Below, in pieces: positions 1 through 8,172 of a DNA stretch of 64,000 bases. The DNA comes from Pseudomonas sp. Z8(2022) (GTDB lineage: Bacteria; Pseudomonadota; Gammaproteobacteria; Pseudomonadales; Pseudomonadaceae). The number at the start of each line of letters is the position of its first letter. Positions within the stretch are counted from its first letter, which is position 1. The notes beneath the pieces are model-generated. The model made no database searches. It saw nothing but the letters and a program-made list of their open reading frames with translations, and was not told the origin of the DNA. The stretch is taken from assembly GCF_025837155.1 (NCBI RefSeq), contig NZ_CP107549.1, positions 3,100,001 through 3,164,000 of the forward strand, given 5' to 3'. The translations under genes and the position numbers were made by a program.

Positions 1-168
1 ACGCCGCATCTGGTGGCCAGCGGCATCAGGATAAAAGCCTACGGCCAGCGGAAAGCAGCCCGAGCTCAGCGCATTGCGCGCCAGCAAGCGACGTAGACGC
101 GGCGGAGTGGTGAAGCGTTGCCCGCCAAGCGGCAGCGGCCAGTTGGAGGTTTCGACTCGTGCGCCCAT
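1..168 (-). CDS. mmsR: MmsR, AraC-family regulator (N-terminal 56 codons only)
   Basis: Reading the minus strand from an ATG at 168 gives an open frame that runs off the left edge. It includes the stretch LLARNALSSGCFPLAVGFYP, which resembles the N-terminus of MmsR, the AraC/XylS-type activator that responds to valine or 3-hydroxyisobutyrate. Divergence from mmsA matches the known mmsR-mmsAB arrangement in Pseudomonas. The ligand-binding core and the C-terminal helix-turn-helix lie outside the window. An in-frame GTG three codons upstream is an alternative start. No strong ribosome site precedes either codon. Confidence 0.75.
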   Translation of the reverse strand, partial: MGARVETSNWPLPLGGQRFTTPPRLRRLLARNALSSGCFPLAVGFYPDAAGHQMRR

Positions 169-293
169 GCCTGTCACACCCGATCATGATGAACTGAATG
201 ACAAGATCGTCCATCCCAAGACCAAGATCGTCAATCCACAAGCCCACATGGAGTGGCTATAAAGACGCCATACAAAAACAACAGGAGGCGCCC
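169..293. promoter_or_regulatory. mmsR-mmsA divergent control region with CA-rich mmsA leader
   Basis: This short divergent gap must hold both promoters and any MmsR site. I cannot place a convincing -35/-10 pair. The mmsA leader carries an A-rich stretch, ACAAAAACAACA (272-283), directly before the ribosome site AGGAGG. Such AAnAAnAA patterns next to a start are the recognised target type of Hfq/Crc carbon catabolite repression in Pseudomonas. That role here is inferred. Confidence 0.45.
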
Positions 294-1790
294 ATGCCCC
301 GCACGCTCCCGCAACTGATCAACGGCCAGTGGCAGCAAAGCCAGGCCACCGACCTGATCGAAGTCACCGATCCGGCTACCCAGGACGTGATCGCCCTCGC
401 CCCCAAGGCTACTGCCGATGAGATCGAGGCCGCGGTAGCCGGCGCGCAGCAGGCCTTCCTGACCTGGCGCGAGGTGCCGGTATCGGAGCGCGCCCGACTG
501 ATGCTGCGCTATCAACACATGCTCAAGGAACACCACGACGAGCTGGCCGAGATTCTCGCAGCGGAAACCGGCAAGACCTTCGCCGATGCCAAGGGTGACG
601 TCTGGCGTGGCATCGAGGTGGCCGAGCATGCGGCCAACATCGCCAGCCTGATGATGGGCGAGACGGTCGAGAACGTCGCCCGCGAGATCGACACTGCCAG
701 CTGGATCCAGCCGCTGGGCGTTTGCGTCGGCATTACCCCGTTCAACTTCCCGGCGATGATTCCGCTGTGGATGTTTCCGCTGGCGATCGCCTGTGGCAAT
801 ACCTTCATCCTCAAACCGTCCGAACAGGACCCGATGACGCCCAATCGTCTGGCCGAGCTGTTCCTCGAAGCCGGCGCGCCGGCCGGGGTGCTGCAGGTGC
901 TGCATGGCGGACGCGAGCAGGTCGATGCGCTACTGGTGCATCCGCTGGTACGCGCGGTGTCCTTCGTCGGCTCGGTCACGGTGGGTCAGCATGTCTACCG
1001 CACCGGCACTCAGCATCTGAAGCGCGTACAGGCCTTCGCCGGGGCCAAGAACCATATGGTGATCATGCCGGACGCGCCCAGGGAGCAGGTCATCAGCAAT
1101 CTGCTCGGTGCCAGTTGTGGCGCGGCAGGCCAACGCTGCATGGCCATCAGCGTGGCGGTGTTCGTCGGCGAGTCGAAACAGTGGATCGACGAACTGGCCG
1201 AGCAGATGGCCGCGCTGCGCCCCGGCCACTGGCAGGACAGCGGCGCCGCTTATGGGCCCTTGATCAGCCCGCAGGCGCGCCAGCGCGTGCTGCGCCTGAT
1301 CGATGAGGGCAAGGCTGAAGGCGCAGAGTGCCTGCTCGACGGCTCGCAGTGCTCGGTCGAGGATTACCCGAATGGCAACTGGGTCGGCCCGACCCTGTTC
1401 CGCGGCGTGACAACGAAGATGAGCCTGTACCGTGAGGAGATCTTCGGCCCGGTGCTGGTGTGCATGGAGGTGGACAGCCTCGAAGAGGCCATCGAACTGG
1501 TCAATGCCAGCCCCTACGGCAACGGCACCAGCCTGTTCACCCGTTCCGGCGGCGCTGCGCGGCACTTCCAGCATGCGGTTGAAGTCGGCCAGGTGGGCAT
1601 CAACGTGCCGATTCCGGTACCGCTGCCGTTCTTCTCCTTCACCGGCTGGAAGGGCTCGTTCTATGGCGATCTGCACGCCTACGGCAAGCAGGCCGTACGC
1701 TTTTATACCGAGACCAAGACCGTGACCAGCCGCTGGTTCGACGACGCTCCGCTGGGCGATGGGCCGAACATGACGATTCAATTGAAATGA
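294..1790 (+). CDS. mmsA: Methylmalonate-semialdehyde dehydrogenase (CoA-acylating)
   Basis: MmsA oxidises methylmalonate semialdehyde with NAD and CoA to propionyl-CoA, the last step of valine breakdown. It also acts on malonate semialdehyde. The 498-residue product has the family length. The catalytic cysteine is Cys282 in GQRCMAIS. The place where ordinary aldehyde dehydrogenases carry a general-base glutamate reads [10 protein letters not shown], as in CoA-dependent MMSDHs. The start was set at the ATG behind CAGGAGG. The open frame extends upstream to 198, but without a ribosome site. It is first in a run of same-strand genes ending with mmsB, opposite mmsR. Confidence 0.95.
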   Translation: MPRTLPQLINGQWQQSQATDLIEVTDPATQDVIALAPKATADEIEAAVAGAQQAFLTWREVPVSERARLMLRYQHMLKEHHDELAEILAAETGKTFADAKGDVWRGIEVAEHAANIASLMMGETVENVAREIDTASWIQPLGVCVGITPFNFPAMIPLWMFPLAIACGNTFILKPSEQDPMTPNRLAELFLEAGAPAGVLQVLHGGREQVDALLVHPLVRAVSFVGSVTVGQHVYRTGTQHLKRVQAFAGAKNHMVIMPDAPREQVISNLLGASCGAAGQRCMAISVAVFVGESKQWIDELAEQMAALRPGHWQDSGAAYGPLISPQARQRVLRLIDEGKAEGAECLLDGSQCSVEDYPNGNWVGPTLFRGVTTKMSLYREEIFGPVLVCMEVDSLEEAIELVNASPYGNGTSLFTRSGGAARHFQHAVEVGQVGINVPIPVPLPFFSFTGWKGSFYGDLHAYGKQAVRFYTETKTVTSRWFDDAPLGDGPNMTIQLK

Positions 1791-1860
1791 AGACGAAGTT
1801 CTCATTAGACGAAAAGACGATCACAGGAACTGGACAAGCGGCGTAAAAGACTCTCTGCAG

Positions 1861-1875
1861 AACAACAATAAGGAG
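1861..1875 (+). promoter_or_regulatory. A-rich motif next to ribosome site of binding-protein gene
   Basis: AACAACAATAAGGAG combines a good Shine-Dalgarno with an AAnAAnAA pattern directly upstream. It has the same layout as the mmsA leader, which suggests shared Hfq/Crc post-transcriptional control. This is inference from the motif only. Confidence 0.35.
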
Positions 1876-1881
1876 AAACTC

Positions 1882-3129
1882 ATGCGTCAAATGTCTGTCA
1901 TCCTGGCCCTGTGGGCCGGGTTAACCGCCTGTGCGCAGGCAGCCGAGCCCATCACCCTCGGACTCAACTACCCGCGCACCGGACCATACAAGGAGGAGGG
2001 ACTGGCGCAGATGCGCGGAGCCTTGCTGGCCATCGACGAGATCAACGCCCAGGGTGGGGTCCTGGGACGGCCTCTGCGCCTGTCCAGCAAGGACACCGCT
2101 TCGCGTCCGGGCAAGGCCGAGAAGAACGTCGACAAGCTGGCTTCCGAAGGGGCGGCAATGCTGTTCGGGGGATCGTCAAGCGCAGTCGCGATTGCCGCCG
2201 GCAAGCGCGCCAAGGCCCACGGCCTGCTGTACTTCGGCACTCTTACCTACTCCAACGACACCACCGGCAAAGATGGCCACCGCTACATGTTCCGCGAGTG
2301 CAACAACGCCTGGATGAGCGCCAAGGTGCTCGGTCAGTACCTGAGCAAGTCGCTGCCGAACAAGCGCTACTTCTATGTCACTGCCGACTACACCTGGGGC
2401 CACACCACCGAAGCTTCGCTGCGCCAGGCCACAGGCAGCGAAAATGCCGGCCAGCATGCCGGCGTACGCATCCCCTTCCCCGGGGCACGTCTGGCCGACT
2501 ACACCGACGCCCTGACCCAGGCGGCATCCAGCAGTGCCGACATTCTTGCGCTGGTGCTGTTCGGTGAGGATCTGGTACGCGCCATGCGCATCGCCCACGA
2601 CCTGGGCCTGACCTCGCGCATGCAGATCGTCGCACCGAACCTGACCCAGAGCATGGTCGAGCAGGCCGGCCCCGGACTGATGCAGGGCGTGATCGGCACC
2701 GAACCCTGGACCTGGCGCGTACCGGCACTGGAAAAATCCGCACGCGGCCAGGCCTTCGTCGAAGCCTTCAAGACCCGCTACGAAATGTACCCCTCCAGCT
2801 CCGCCGCGTCGGCCTACAGCATCGTCCAGCAGTGGGCCGATGCAGCCAAACGTGCCAACAGCCTCGACAGCGAAGCCCTGATCAAGGCACTCGAAGGGCA
2901 TCGCTACACGCTGCTCAAGGACGAACAGCAATGGCGTGCCTTCGACCACCAGAACCTGCAGACCGTTTATGCAGTAAAGGTAAAAACCCGCGAGGAGGTG
3001 CTCAAGGACCCGCTCAAGCAGGACTACTTCGAAATTGTCGACCGTCTCGACGCCAGCGCCGCGCTGCCCAGCCTCAACGAGTGGCAGGCCGAGCGACGGG
3101 CCGGCGGCCAACCCCTGACCTTGCAATGA
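1882..3129 (+). CDS. Periplasmic ABC binding protein, branched-chain amino acid type (orphan)
   Basis: The 415-residue protein begins with an export signal and continues as a type I periplasmic binding fold. Its mature start EPITLGLNYPRTGPYKEEG and the segment GAMLAIDEINAQGGVLG are typical of the LivK/Peripla_BP_6 family. The signal holds LTAC, which fits a lipobox at Cys17, but AQA|AE also suits signal peptidase I. AAGGAGA supports the start. It lies between mmsA and the acyl-CoA dehydrogenase without permease or ATPase genes. It could feed a Liv-type importer encoded elsewhere, or sense a branched-chain ligand. The ligand is unknown. Confidence 0.8.
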   Translation: MRQMSVILALWAGLTACAQAAEPITLGLNYPRTGPYKEEGLAQMRGALLAIDEINAQGGVLGRPLRLSSKDTASRPGKAEKNVDKLASEGAAMLFGGSSSAVAIAAGKRAKAHGLLYFGTLTYSNDTTGKDGHRYMFRECNNAWMSAKVLGQYLSKSLPNKRYFYVTADYTWGHTTEASLRQATGSENAGQHAGVRIPFPGARLADYTDALTQAASSSADILALVLFGEDLVRAMRIAHDLGLTSRMQIVAPNLTQSMVEQAGPGLMQGVIGTEPWTWRVPALEKSARGQAFVEAFKTRYEMYPSSSAASAYSIVQQWADAAKRANSLDSEALIKALEGHRYTLLKDEQQWRAFDHQNLQTVYAVKVKTREEVLKDPLKQDYFEIVDRLDASAALPSLNEWQAERRAGGQPLTLQ

Positions 3130-3135
3130 GATGCC

Positions 3136-4299
3136 ATGGACTTCGAACTCAGTGATGAACAACGCCTGCTCACCGACAGCGCCCGCGCCTTCGCCGCGCG
3201 GGAACTGGCGCCCCATGCCGCGGACTGGGACCGTGAACACCACTTCCCGCTGGAGGTGATTCGCCGCGCCGCAGAACAGGGCTATCTGGCCCTGTATCTG
3301 CGCGAGGAAGATGGCGGCCTGGGGCTCTCGCGTCTGTCCGCCTCACTGATATTCGAACAACTGGCGGCCGGCTGCGTGGCCACCACCGCCTATCTGACCA
3401 TCCACAACATGGCCACCTGGATGCTCGCCAGCTTCGCCGACCAGGCGCTCAAGGACGCCTGGCTGCCGGGGCTGATCAGCGGCCGGTCACTGGCGTCCTA
3501 CTGCCTGACCGAGCCGGATGCCGGCTCCGACGCCGCCAACCTGCGCACCCGCGCGCGACGCGACGGTGACGACTACGTCATCGACGGCAGCAAGTGCTTC
3601 ATCTCCGGTGCCGGCAGTACCGACGTGCTGATCGTCATGGCCCGCACCGGCGAAGACGGCGCCAAGGGCATATCCTGCCTGCTGGTGCCCGCCGATGCGC
3701 CGGGTGTGCGCTACGGACGCAACGAGGACAAGATGGGCTGGAAGGCGCAGCCGACCCGCACCATCACCTTCGAGGGTGTGCGCATTCCTGCCAGCAACCG
3801 TATCGGCCCCGAGGGCGAAGGCTTCGTCTACGCCATGAAGGGCCTGGACGGTGGCCGTCTGAATATTGCCAGTTGTTCGCTCGGCGCCGCCCAGGCGGCG
3901 CTGGAGCAAAGCCTGCGCTATGTGGAAGAACGCAAACAGTTCGGCAAGGCCCTCAGCGAATTTCAGGCCCTGCAATTCAAACTGGCCGACATGCTCACCA
4001 GCCTGACCGCCAGCCGGCAGATGGTGCGCCTGGCGGCGCACAAGCTCGACCATGGCCACGGCGAAGCAAGCCTCTACTGCGCCATGGCCAAACGCTTTGC
4101 CACCGACCATTGCTTCGCTGTCTGCAACGAGGCGTTGCAGCTCCATGGCGGATACGGCTATCTGAATGACTACCCACTGGAACGCTGGGTACGCGATGCA
4201 CGCGTACACCAGATACTGGAAGGCACCAACGAGATCATGCGGGTGATCATCGCCCGCCGCCTGCTCCTGCAGGGCGGCATGCTCGATCGCCTGTTGTAA
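3136..4299 (+). CDS. Acyl-CoA dehydrogenase, probably isobutyryl-CoA dehydrogenase
   Basis: This FAD flavoenzyme should oxidise isobutyryl-CoA to methacrylyl-CoA, passing electrons to ETF. The 387-residue frame has the standard N-terminal helical domain, the FAD/substrate segment CLTEPDAGSDAANLRTRA, and the C-terminal ILEGTNEIMR whose glutamate (about residue 362) is the expected catalytic base. It starts six bases after the binding-protein stop, so the genes are probably co-transcribed. Isobutyryl-CoA as substrate is inferred from the enoyl-CoA hydratase, hydrolase and mmsB that follow. A 2-methylbutyryl- or short-chain acyl-CoA dehydrogenase cannot be excluded. Confidence 0.88.
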   Translation: MDFELSDEQRLLTDSARAFAARELAPHAADWDREHHFPLEVIRRAAEQGYLALYLREEDGGLGLSRLSASLIFEQLAAGCVATTAYLTIHNMATWMLASFADQALKDAWLPGLISGRSLASYCLTEPDAGSDAANLRTRARRDGDDYVIDGSKCFISGAGSTDVLIVMARTGEDGAKGISCLLVPADAPGVRYGRNEDKMGWKAQPTRTITFEGVRIPASNRIGPEGEGFVYAMKGLDGGRLNIASCSLGAAQAALEQSLRYVEERKQFGKALSEFQALQFKLADMLTSLTASRQMVRLAAHKLDHGHGEASLYCAMAKRFATDHCFAVCNEALQLHGGYGYLNDYPLERWVRDARVHQILEGTNEIMRVIIARRLLLQGGMLDRLL

Positions 4300-4369
4300 C
4301 GACTGTATTCCCCTCCCTCCTCCACCTCTGCCATGAGTGGAAGCAGGGAGATACTCGACGAGGTCTGTC

Positions 4370-5188
4370 ATGAGCACTGCAATCGAAACCTACAAGTCCG
4401 GCATCTTCGACCTGACCCACAAGCTCACCGTGGAAAAGCACGGGCACACCGCGCTGATTACCATCAACCACCCACCGGCCAACACCTGGGACCGCGACTC
4501 GCTGATCGGCCTCAAGCAGGTGGTCGAACATCTCAACCGCGACGACGAGGTCTACGCCTTGGTGGTGACCGGTCAGGGAGCGAAATTCTTCTCTGCCGGC
4601 GCCGACCTGAACATGTTCGCCGACGGCGACAAGGCCCGCGCCCGCGAGATGGCGCGGCGCTTCGGTGAAGCCTTCGAGACACTGCGCGACTTCCGTGGCG
4701 TATCCATCGCCGCGATCAACGGTTACGCCATGGGTGGCGGCCTGGAATGCGCCCTGGCCTGCGACATCCGCATTGCCGAACGCCAGGCGCTGATGGCCCT
4801 GCCGGAAGCAGCCGTGGGCCTGCTGCCCTGCGCTGGCGGCACCCAGGCGCTGCCCTGGCTGGTCGGCGAAGGCTGGGCCAAGCGCATGATCCTCTGCGGC
4901 GAGCGCGTCGACGCCGAAACCGCCCTGCGCATCGGCCTGGTCGAACAGGTGGTGGATACCGGCGAAGCACGCGGCACCGCCCTGCTGCTGGCCGCCAAGG
5001 TGGCGCGGCAGAGCCCGGTGGCGGTACGCACCATCAAGCCGCTGATCCAGGGCGCCCGCGAACGCGGCCCGAACACCTGGCTGCCGGAAGAACGCGAGCG
5101 TTTCGTCGACCTGTTCGATGCCGACGACACCCGTGAAGGCGTCAATGCCTTCCTGGAAAAACGCGACCCGCAGTGGCGTAACAAATAA
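4370..5188 (+). CDS. Enoyl-CoA hydratase/isomerase, probable methacrylyl-CoA hydratase
   Basis: A crotonase-fold protein of 272 residues. It should hydrate methacrylyl-CoA to 3-hydroxyisobutyryl-CoA in the valine pathway. The oxyanion-hole segments FFSAGADLNMFADG and INGYAMGGGLECALACDIR are present, and so is the region with the active-site glutamates (LPEAAVGLLPCAGGTQ). The chosen ATG follows GACGAGG. An in-frame GTG at 4337 would add eleven unconvincing residues. Position between the acyl-CoA dehydrogenase and the hydroxyisobutyryl-CoA hydrolase supports the role. The exact substrate is inferred from that order. Confidence 0.87.
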   Translation: MSTAIETYKSGIFDLTHKLTVEKHGHTALITINHPPANTWDRDSLIGLKQVVEHLNRDDEVYALVVTGQGAKFFSAGADLNMFADGDKARAREMARRFGEAFETLRDFRGVSIAAINGYAMGGGLECALACDIRIAERQALMALPEAAVGLLPCAGGTQALPWLVGEGWAKRMILCGERVDAETALRIGLVEQVVDTGEARGTALLLAAKVARQSPVAVRTIKPLIQGARERGPNTWLPEERERFVDLFDADDTREGVNAFLEKRDPQWRNK

Positions 5189-5237
5189 CCCAAGGGGCGT
5201 GGCGCCACCCGGGCCACGCCTGGCAGGAAACCGAACG

Positions 5238-6341
5238 ATGAATGTCACCTTCGAAGAACGTCCGAGTCTGCACGGCTACCGCATCGGCATCGCCAGCCTG
5301 GACGCCGAGAAGAGCCTCAATGCCCTCTCCCTGCCGATGATCGAGGCGCTCGCTGCGCGTTTAAAGGCCTGGGCCGAAGACCCGGGCATCGTCTGCGTGA
5401 TGCTGCGCGGTAACGGCCCGAAAGCCTTTTGCGCCGGCGGCGACGTGGTGCAGCTGGTGCAGCAATGCCGTGAACACCCCGGTGAAGTGCCGCCTCTGGC
5501 ACGAAACTTCTTCGCTGACGAATACCGTCTCGATCACCGCATTCACACCTACCCCAAACCGTTCATCTGCTGGGCGCACGGCCATGCGCTGGGCGGCGGC
5601 ATGGGCCTGATGCAGGGTGCCGGCATCCGCATCGTCACACCGAGCAGCCGCCTGGGCATGCCGGAAATCAATATCGGCCTGTATCCGGATGTCGGCGGCA
5701 GCTGGTTCCTCGCCCGTCTGCCCGGACGCCTGGGTCTGTTCCTCGGCCTCACCGCAGCCGGCATCAATGCCCGCGATGCGCTCGACCTGAATCTGGCCGA
5801 TCGTTTTCTGCGCGACGACCAGCAGGAGGCCCTGCTCACCGGTCTTGTGCAGTTGAACTGGCGCGAGCAGGCCGACCTGCAGCTGCACAGTCTGCTGCGC
5901 GCGCTGGAGAACGAAGCCAAGTCCGATCTGCCCGCTGCACAGTGGCTGCCGCGTCGCGAGCGCATCGACGCGCTGCTCGATGTCGCAGACCTGCCGGCTG
6001 CCGTGCAGGCGCTCAGCGCCCTGCAACAGGACGACGACGCCCTGCTCGCCCGCGCCGCCAAGACCCTCGCCACCGGCTGCCCGCTGACCGCGCATCTGGT
6101 CTGGCAGCAGATCCGTCGCGCGCGCCACCTGTCGCTGGCCGAGGTTTTTCGCATGGAGTACGCCATGAGCCTGAACTGCTGTCGCCACCCGGAATTCCTC
6201 GAAGGCGTACGCGCCCGCCTGATCGACAAGGATCAGACGCCGCACTGGCACTGGCCGGATGTGGCGACGATTCCGGCCGCAGTGATCGAAGCGCACTTCG
6301 CCCCTGTGTGGGAGGGCGAACATCCGCTGGCGGATCTGTAG
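5238..6341 (+). CDS. 3-Hydroxyisobutyryl-CoA hydrolase
   Basis: A longer crotonase-fold protein (367 residues) of the HIBYL-CoA hydrolase group, which releases CoA to give free 3-hydroxyisobutyrate for MmsB. Diagnostic pieces are RGNGPKAFCAGGDVVQL, WAHGHALGGGMGLMQGAGIR and MPEINIGLYPDVGGSWFLARLPG. The C-terminal extension SLAEVFRMEYAMSLNCCRHPEFLEGVRA is normal for hydrolases and absent from simple hydratases. The start is the ATG behind GGCAGGAAACCGAACG. The open frame reads through to 5118 but overlaps the hydratase gene without a ribosome site. Confidence 0.92.
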   Translation: MNVTFEERPSLHGYRIGIASLDAEKSLNALSLPMIEALAARLKAWAEDPGIVCVMLRGNGPKAFCAGGDVVQLVQQCREHPGEVPPLARNFFADEYRLDHRIHTYPKPFICWAHGHALGGGMGLMQGAGIRIVTPSSRLGMPEINIGLYPDVGGSWFLARLPGRLGLFLGLTAAGINARDALDLNLADRFLRDDQQEALLTGLVQLNWREQADLQLHSLLRALENEAKSDLPAAQWLPRRERIDALLDVADLPAAVQALSALQQDDDALLARAAKTLATGCPLTAHLVWQQIRRARHLSLAEVFRMEYAMSLNCCRHPEFLEGVRARLIDKDQTPHWHWPDVATIPAAVIEAHFAPVWEGEHPLADL

Positions 6342-6360
6342 AACGCCCGCGACTCAGCCC

Positions 6361-6417
6361 GTAGCCCGGATGCAATCCGCGGAAACCCGGAACCAGTCCC
6401 CCGGATTGCATCCGGGC
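6361..6417. repeat. REP-like extragenic palindrome
   Basis: A 16-bp perfect inverted repeat: GCCCGGATGCAATCCG (6364-6379) pairs with CGGATTGCATCCGGGC (6402-6417) around a 22-base loop. Half copies of the same element occur near 33.4, 33.6 and 63.05 kb. Placement between the hydrolase and mmsB could stabilise or punctuate the operon transcript. Confidence 0.8.
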
Positions 6418-6475
6418 CACCAACAATCGGTGCGCCCAGGCGCCCCCGCGACACTCGACAGGAAGGAGAGCAGCA

Positions 6476-7357
6476 ATGACCCAGATCGCCTTTATCGGCC
6501 TAGGCCACATGGGCCTGCCCATGGCCCGCAACCTGCTCAAGGCGGGCTACCCGCTGAAAGTCTTCGACCTGGTGCGTAGCGCCGTCGATACCCTGGCCGG
6601 AGAAGGCGCGGTGGCGGCGGCAAGCGCTGCAGATGCCATCGAACAGGCCCAGGTGGTAATCAGTATGCTGCCGGCCAGCCGTCATGTGGAAAACCTGTAT
6701 CTGGGTGATGAAGGGCTGCTCGCGCGACTGCCGGCCGGCACGCTGGTGATCGAGTGTTCGACCATCGCCCCGGAGTCCGCACGCAAGGTACACGCCGCAG
6801 CCCGCGAGCGCGGCATCGCCCTGCTCGATGCACCGGTATCCGGTGGTACGGGCGGCGCGGCAGCCGGCACCCTGACCTTCATGGTCGGCGGCGATCAACA
6901 GGCACTGGAGAAAGCCCGGCCGCTGCTCGCTGCCATGGGCAAGAACATCTTCCACGCCGGCCCGGACGGCGCAGGCCAGGTGGCCAAGGTGTGCAACAAC
7001 CAGGTACTCGCTGTACAGATGATCGCCACCGCCGAAGCCATGGCCATGGGCGTGGCCAACGGCCTGGATCCGGCCGTGCTAGCGGAGATCATGCGACAGA
7101 GCTCCGGGGGCAACTGGACGCTGGAGAAATACAACCCCTGGCCCGGCGTTATGGAGAACGCGCCGGCATCCAAGGGTTACAGCGGTGGATTCATGGCCGA
7201 GCTGATGGCCAAGGACCTCGGCCTGGCTCAGGAAACTGCCAGCCACAACGGCAACAGCGCACCGATGGGCGCCCTGGCCCTGCAGCTCTATCGTCTGTTG
7301 CTGAAACAGGGCAAGGGCAAGCAGGATTTCTCGGTGGTGCAGCAGCTGTTCATCTAA
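6476..7357 (+). CDS. mmsB: 3-Hydroxyisobutyrate dehydrogenase
   Basis: MmsB oxidises 3-hydroxyisobutyrate to methylmalonate semialdehyde with NAD, producing the substrate of MmsA. The 293-residue protein opens with the Rossmann motif IAFIGLGHMGLPMARNLLKA, then shows the substrate loop DAPVSGGTGGAAAGTLTFMVGG. The catalytic lysine lies in GAGQVAKVCNN (Lys171). GAAGGAGAG is a good ribosome site. Here mmsB is the last gene of a longer cluster, separated from mmsA by five genes. In the classical P. aeruginosa operon it directly follows mmsA. Confidence 0.95.
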   Translation: MTQIAFIGLGHMGLPMARNLLKAGYPLKVFDLVRSAVDTLAGEGAVAAASAADAIEQAQVVISMLPASRHVENLYLGDEGLLARLPAGTLVIECSTIAPESARKVHAAARERGIALLDAPVSGGTGGAAAGTLTFMVGGDQQALEKARPLLAAMGKNIFHAGPDGAGQVAKVCNNQVLAVQMIATAEAMAMGVANGLDPAVLAEIMRQSSGGNWTLEKYNPWPGVMENAPASKGYSGGFMAELMAKDLGLAQETASHNGNSAPMGALALQLYRLLLKQGKGKQDFSVVQQLFI

Positions 7358-7454
7358 GCGAAGTGGCGGGCACTAAGCCCGCCACCTGGCTGCACCACCA
7401 GCACTTGCTCAACTGGGGTACGCACAGCTCAGCGGTGGGCAGGCCGCGTGCAAG

Positions 7455-7886
7455 TCATCGTGGATTTTTCCCGCTACGACGCTGGTCGTTGTGCTGGCGA
7501 CCATTGGAAAAGCGTAGCTGGGTACTGCGGCCTGTATCCCAGCCACGTTGTTGAACCTTCCCGCCACGATGCTCCTGACGCTGCGGGTCACGGCGATAGT
7601 CATGCCGGGGTTGTTGATGACGCTTGTCGACGTTGCGATGGTGCTGCTGCCCGTAATGGTGGCTGGGCGGCGGCGGCGCCGGCACATGGCGCGGCGGCGC
7701 CGGGTGGTAATAACGCGGACGACGATCATCGTAATAGTAGCGGGGCGTCGGGTAGTAATCGCGCCGGTAAGCGTCGTGGTAACGATAGCCATGGCCATTG
7801 TGATAGCCACGGTCGTAACCACCGCCATAGACGGCACAACCGGAAAGAAGCAGGAACAGAGCAGAAAGAAGCATCTTGTGGGGCAT
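7455..7886 (-). CDS. His/Tyr/Arg-rich lipoprotein of unknown function
   Basis: A 143-residue product with a lipoprotein signal ending LLLSGC (Cys17), then a mature part of low complexity dominated by Tyr, His, Arg and Pro, such as GYDRGYHNGHGYRYHDAYRR and PRYYHPAPPRHVP. About one residue in nine is histidine, so metal binding or cell-wall association is conceivable, though not shown. CAGGAGG precedes the ATG. The C-terminal third is rich in Gln, Arg and Lys. It is transcribed opposite to its neighbours and has no clear partner. Confidence 0.75.
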   Translation of the reverse strand: MPHKMLLSALFLLLSGCAVYGGGYDRGYHNGHGYRYHDAYRRDYYPTPRYYYDDRRPRYYHPAPPRHVPAPPPPSHHYGQQHHRNVDKRHQQPRHDYRRDPQRQEHRGGKVQQRGWDTGRSTQLRFSNGRQHNDQRRSGKNPR

Positions 7887-8048
7887 GGCGGCCTCCTGTG
7901 ACCGCTGGGACGACGCCGACCGATGTCGGCCTCCGGGATGTTGATCCCTGCGCCATCAGACAACGCCAACCGCCACAGGTGCCATTCACTTCGTCGGCTG
8001 TGACCGACGGCGCAAAACCACTACAGCACAGGGCCATTGCCGCCCCTC

Positions 8049-8063
8049 TGGCATGGCCTTCGC
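8049..8063 (+). promoter_or_regulatory. Candidate sigma-54 promoter of the urea-type binding protein
   Basis: TGGCATGGCCTTCGC has GG and GC separated by exactly ten bases and differs from TGGCACGnnnnTTGC at two positions. Nitrogen-regulated (NtrC) urea operons often use sigma-54, which fits the gene downstream. The predicted start of transcription leaves a leader of about 100 bases. No NtrC site was identified. Confidence 0.3.
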
Positions 8064-8172
8064 TAGCCCAGGCTCGCCGAAAGCCGCGGACTTTCACGGT
8101 GGGAGCAAAGCCCCGGGAACCCGTGCAGCCGGCTGCCAGCTTTCGCGCCTTCGTCCAAAACCCGAGGTATTC

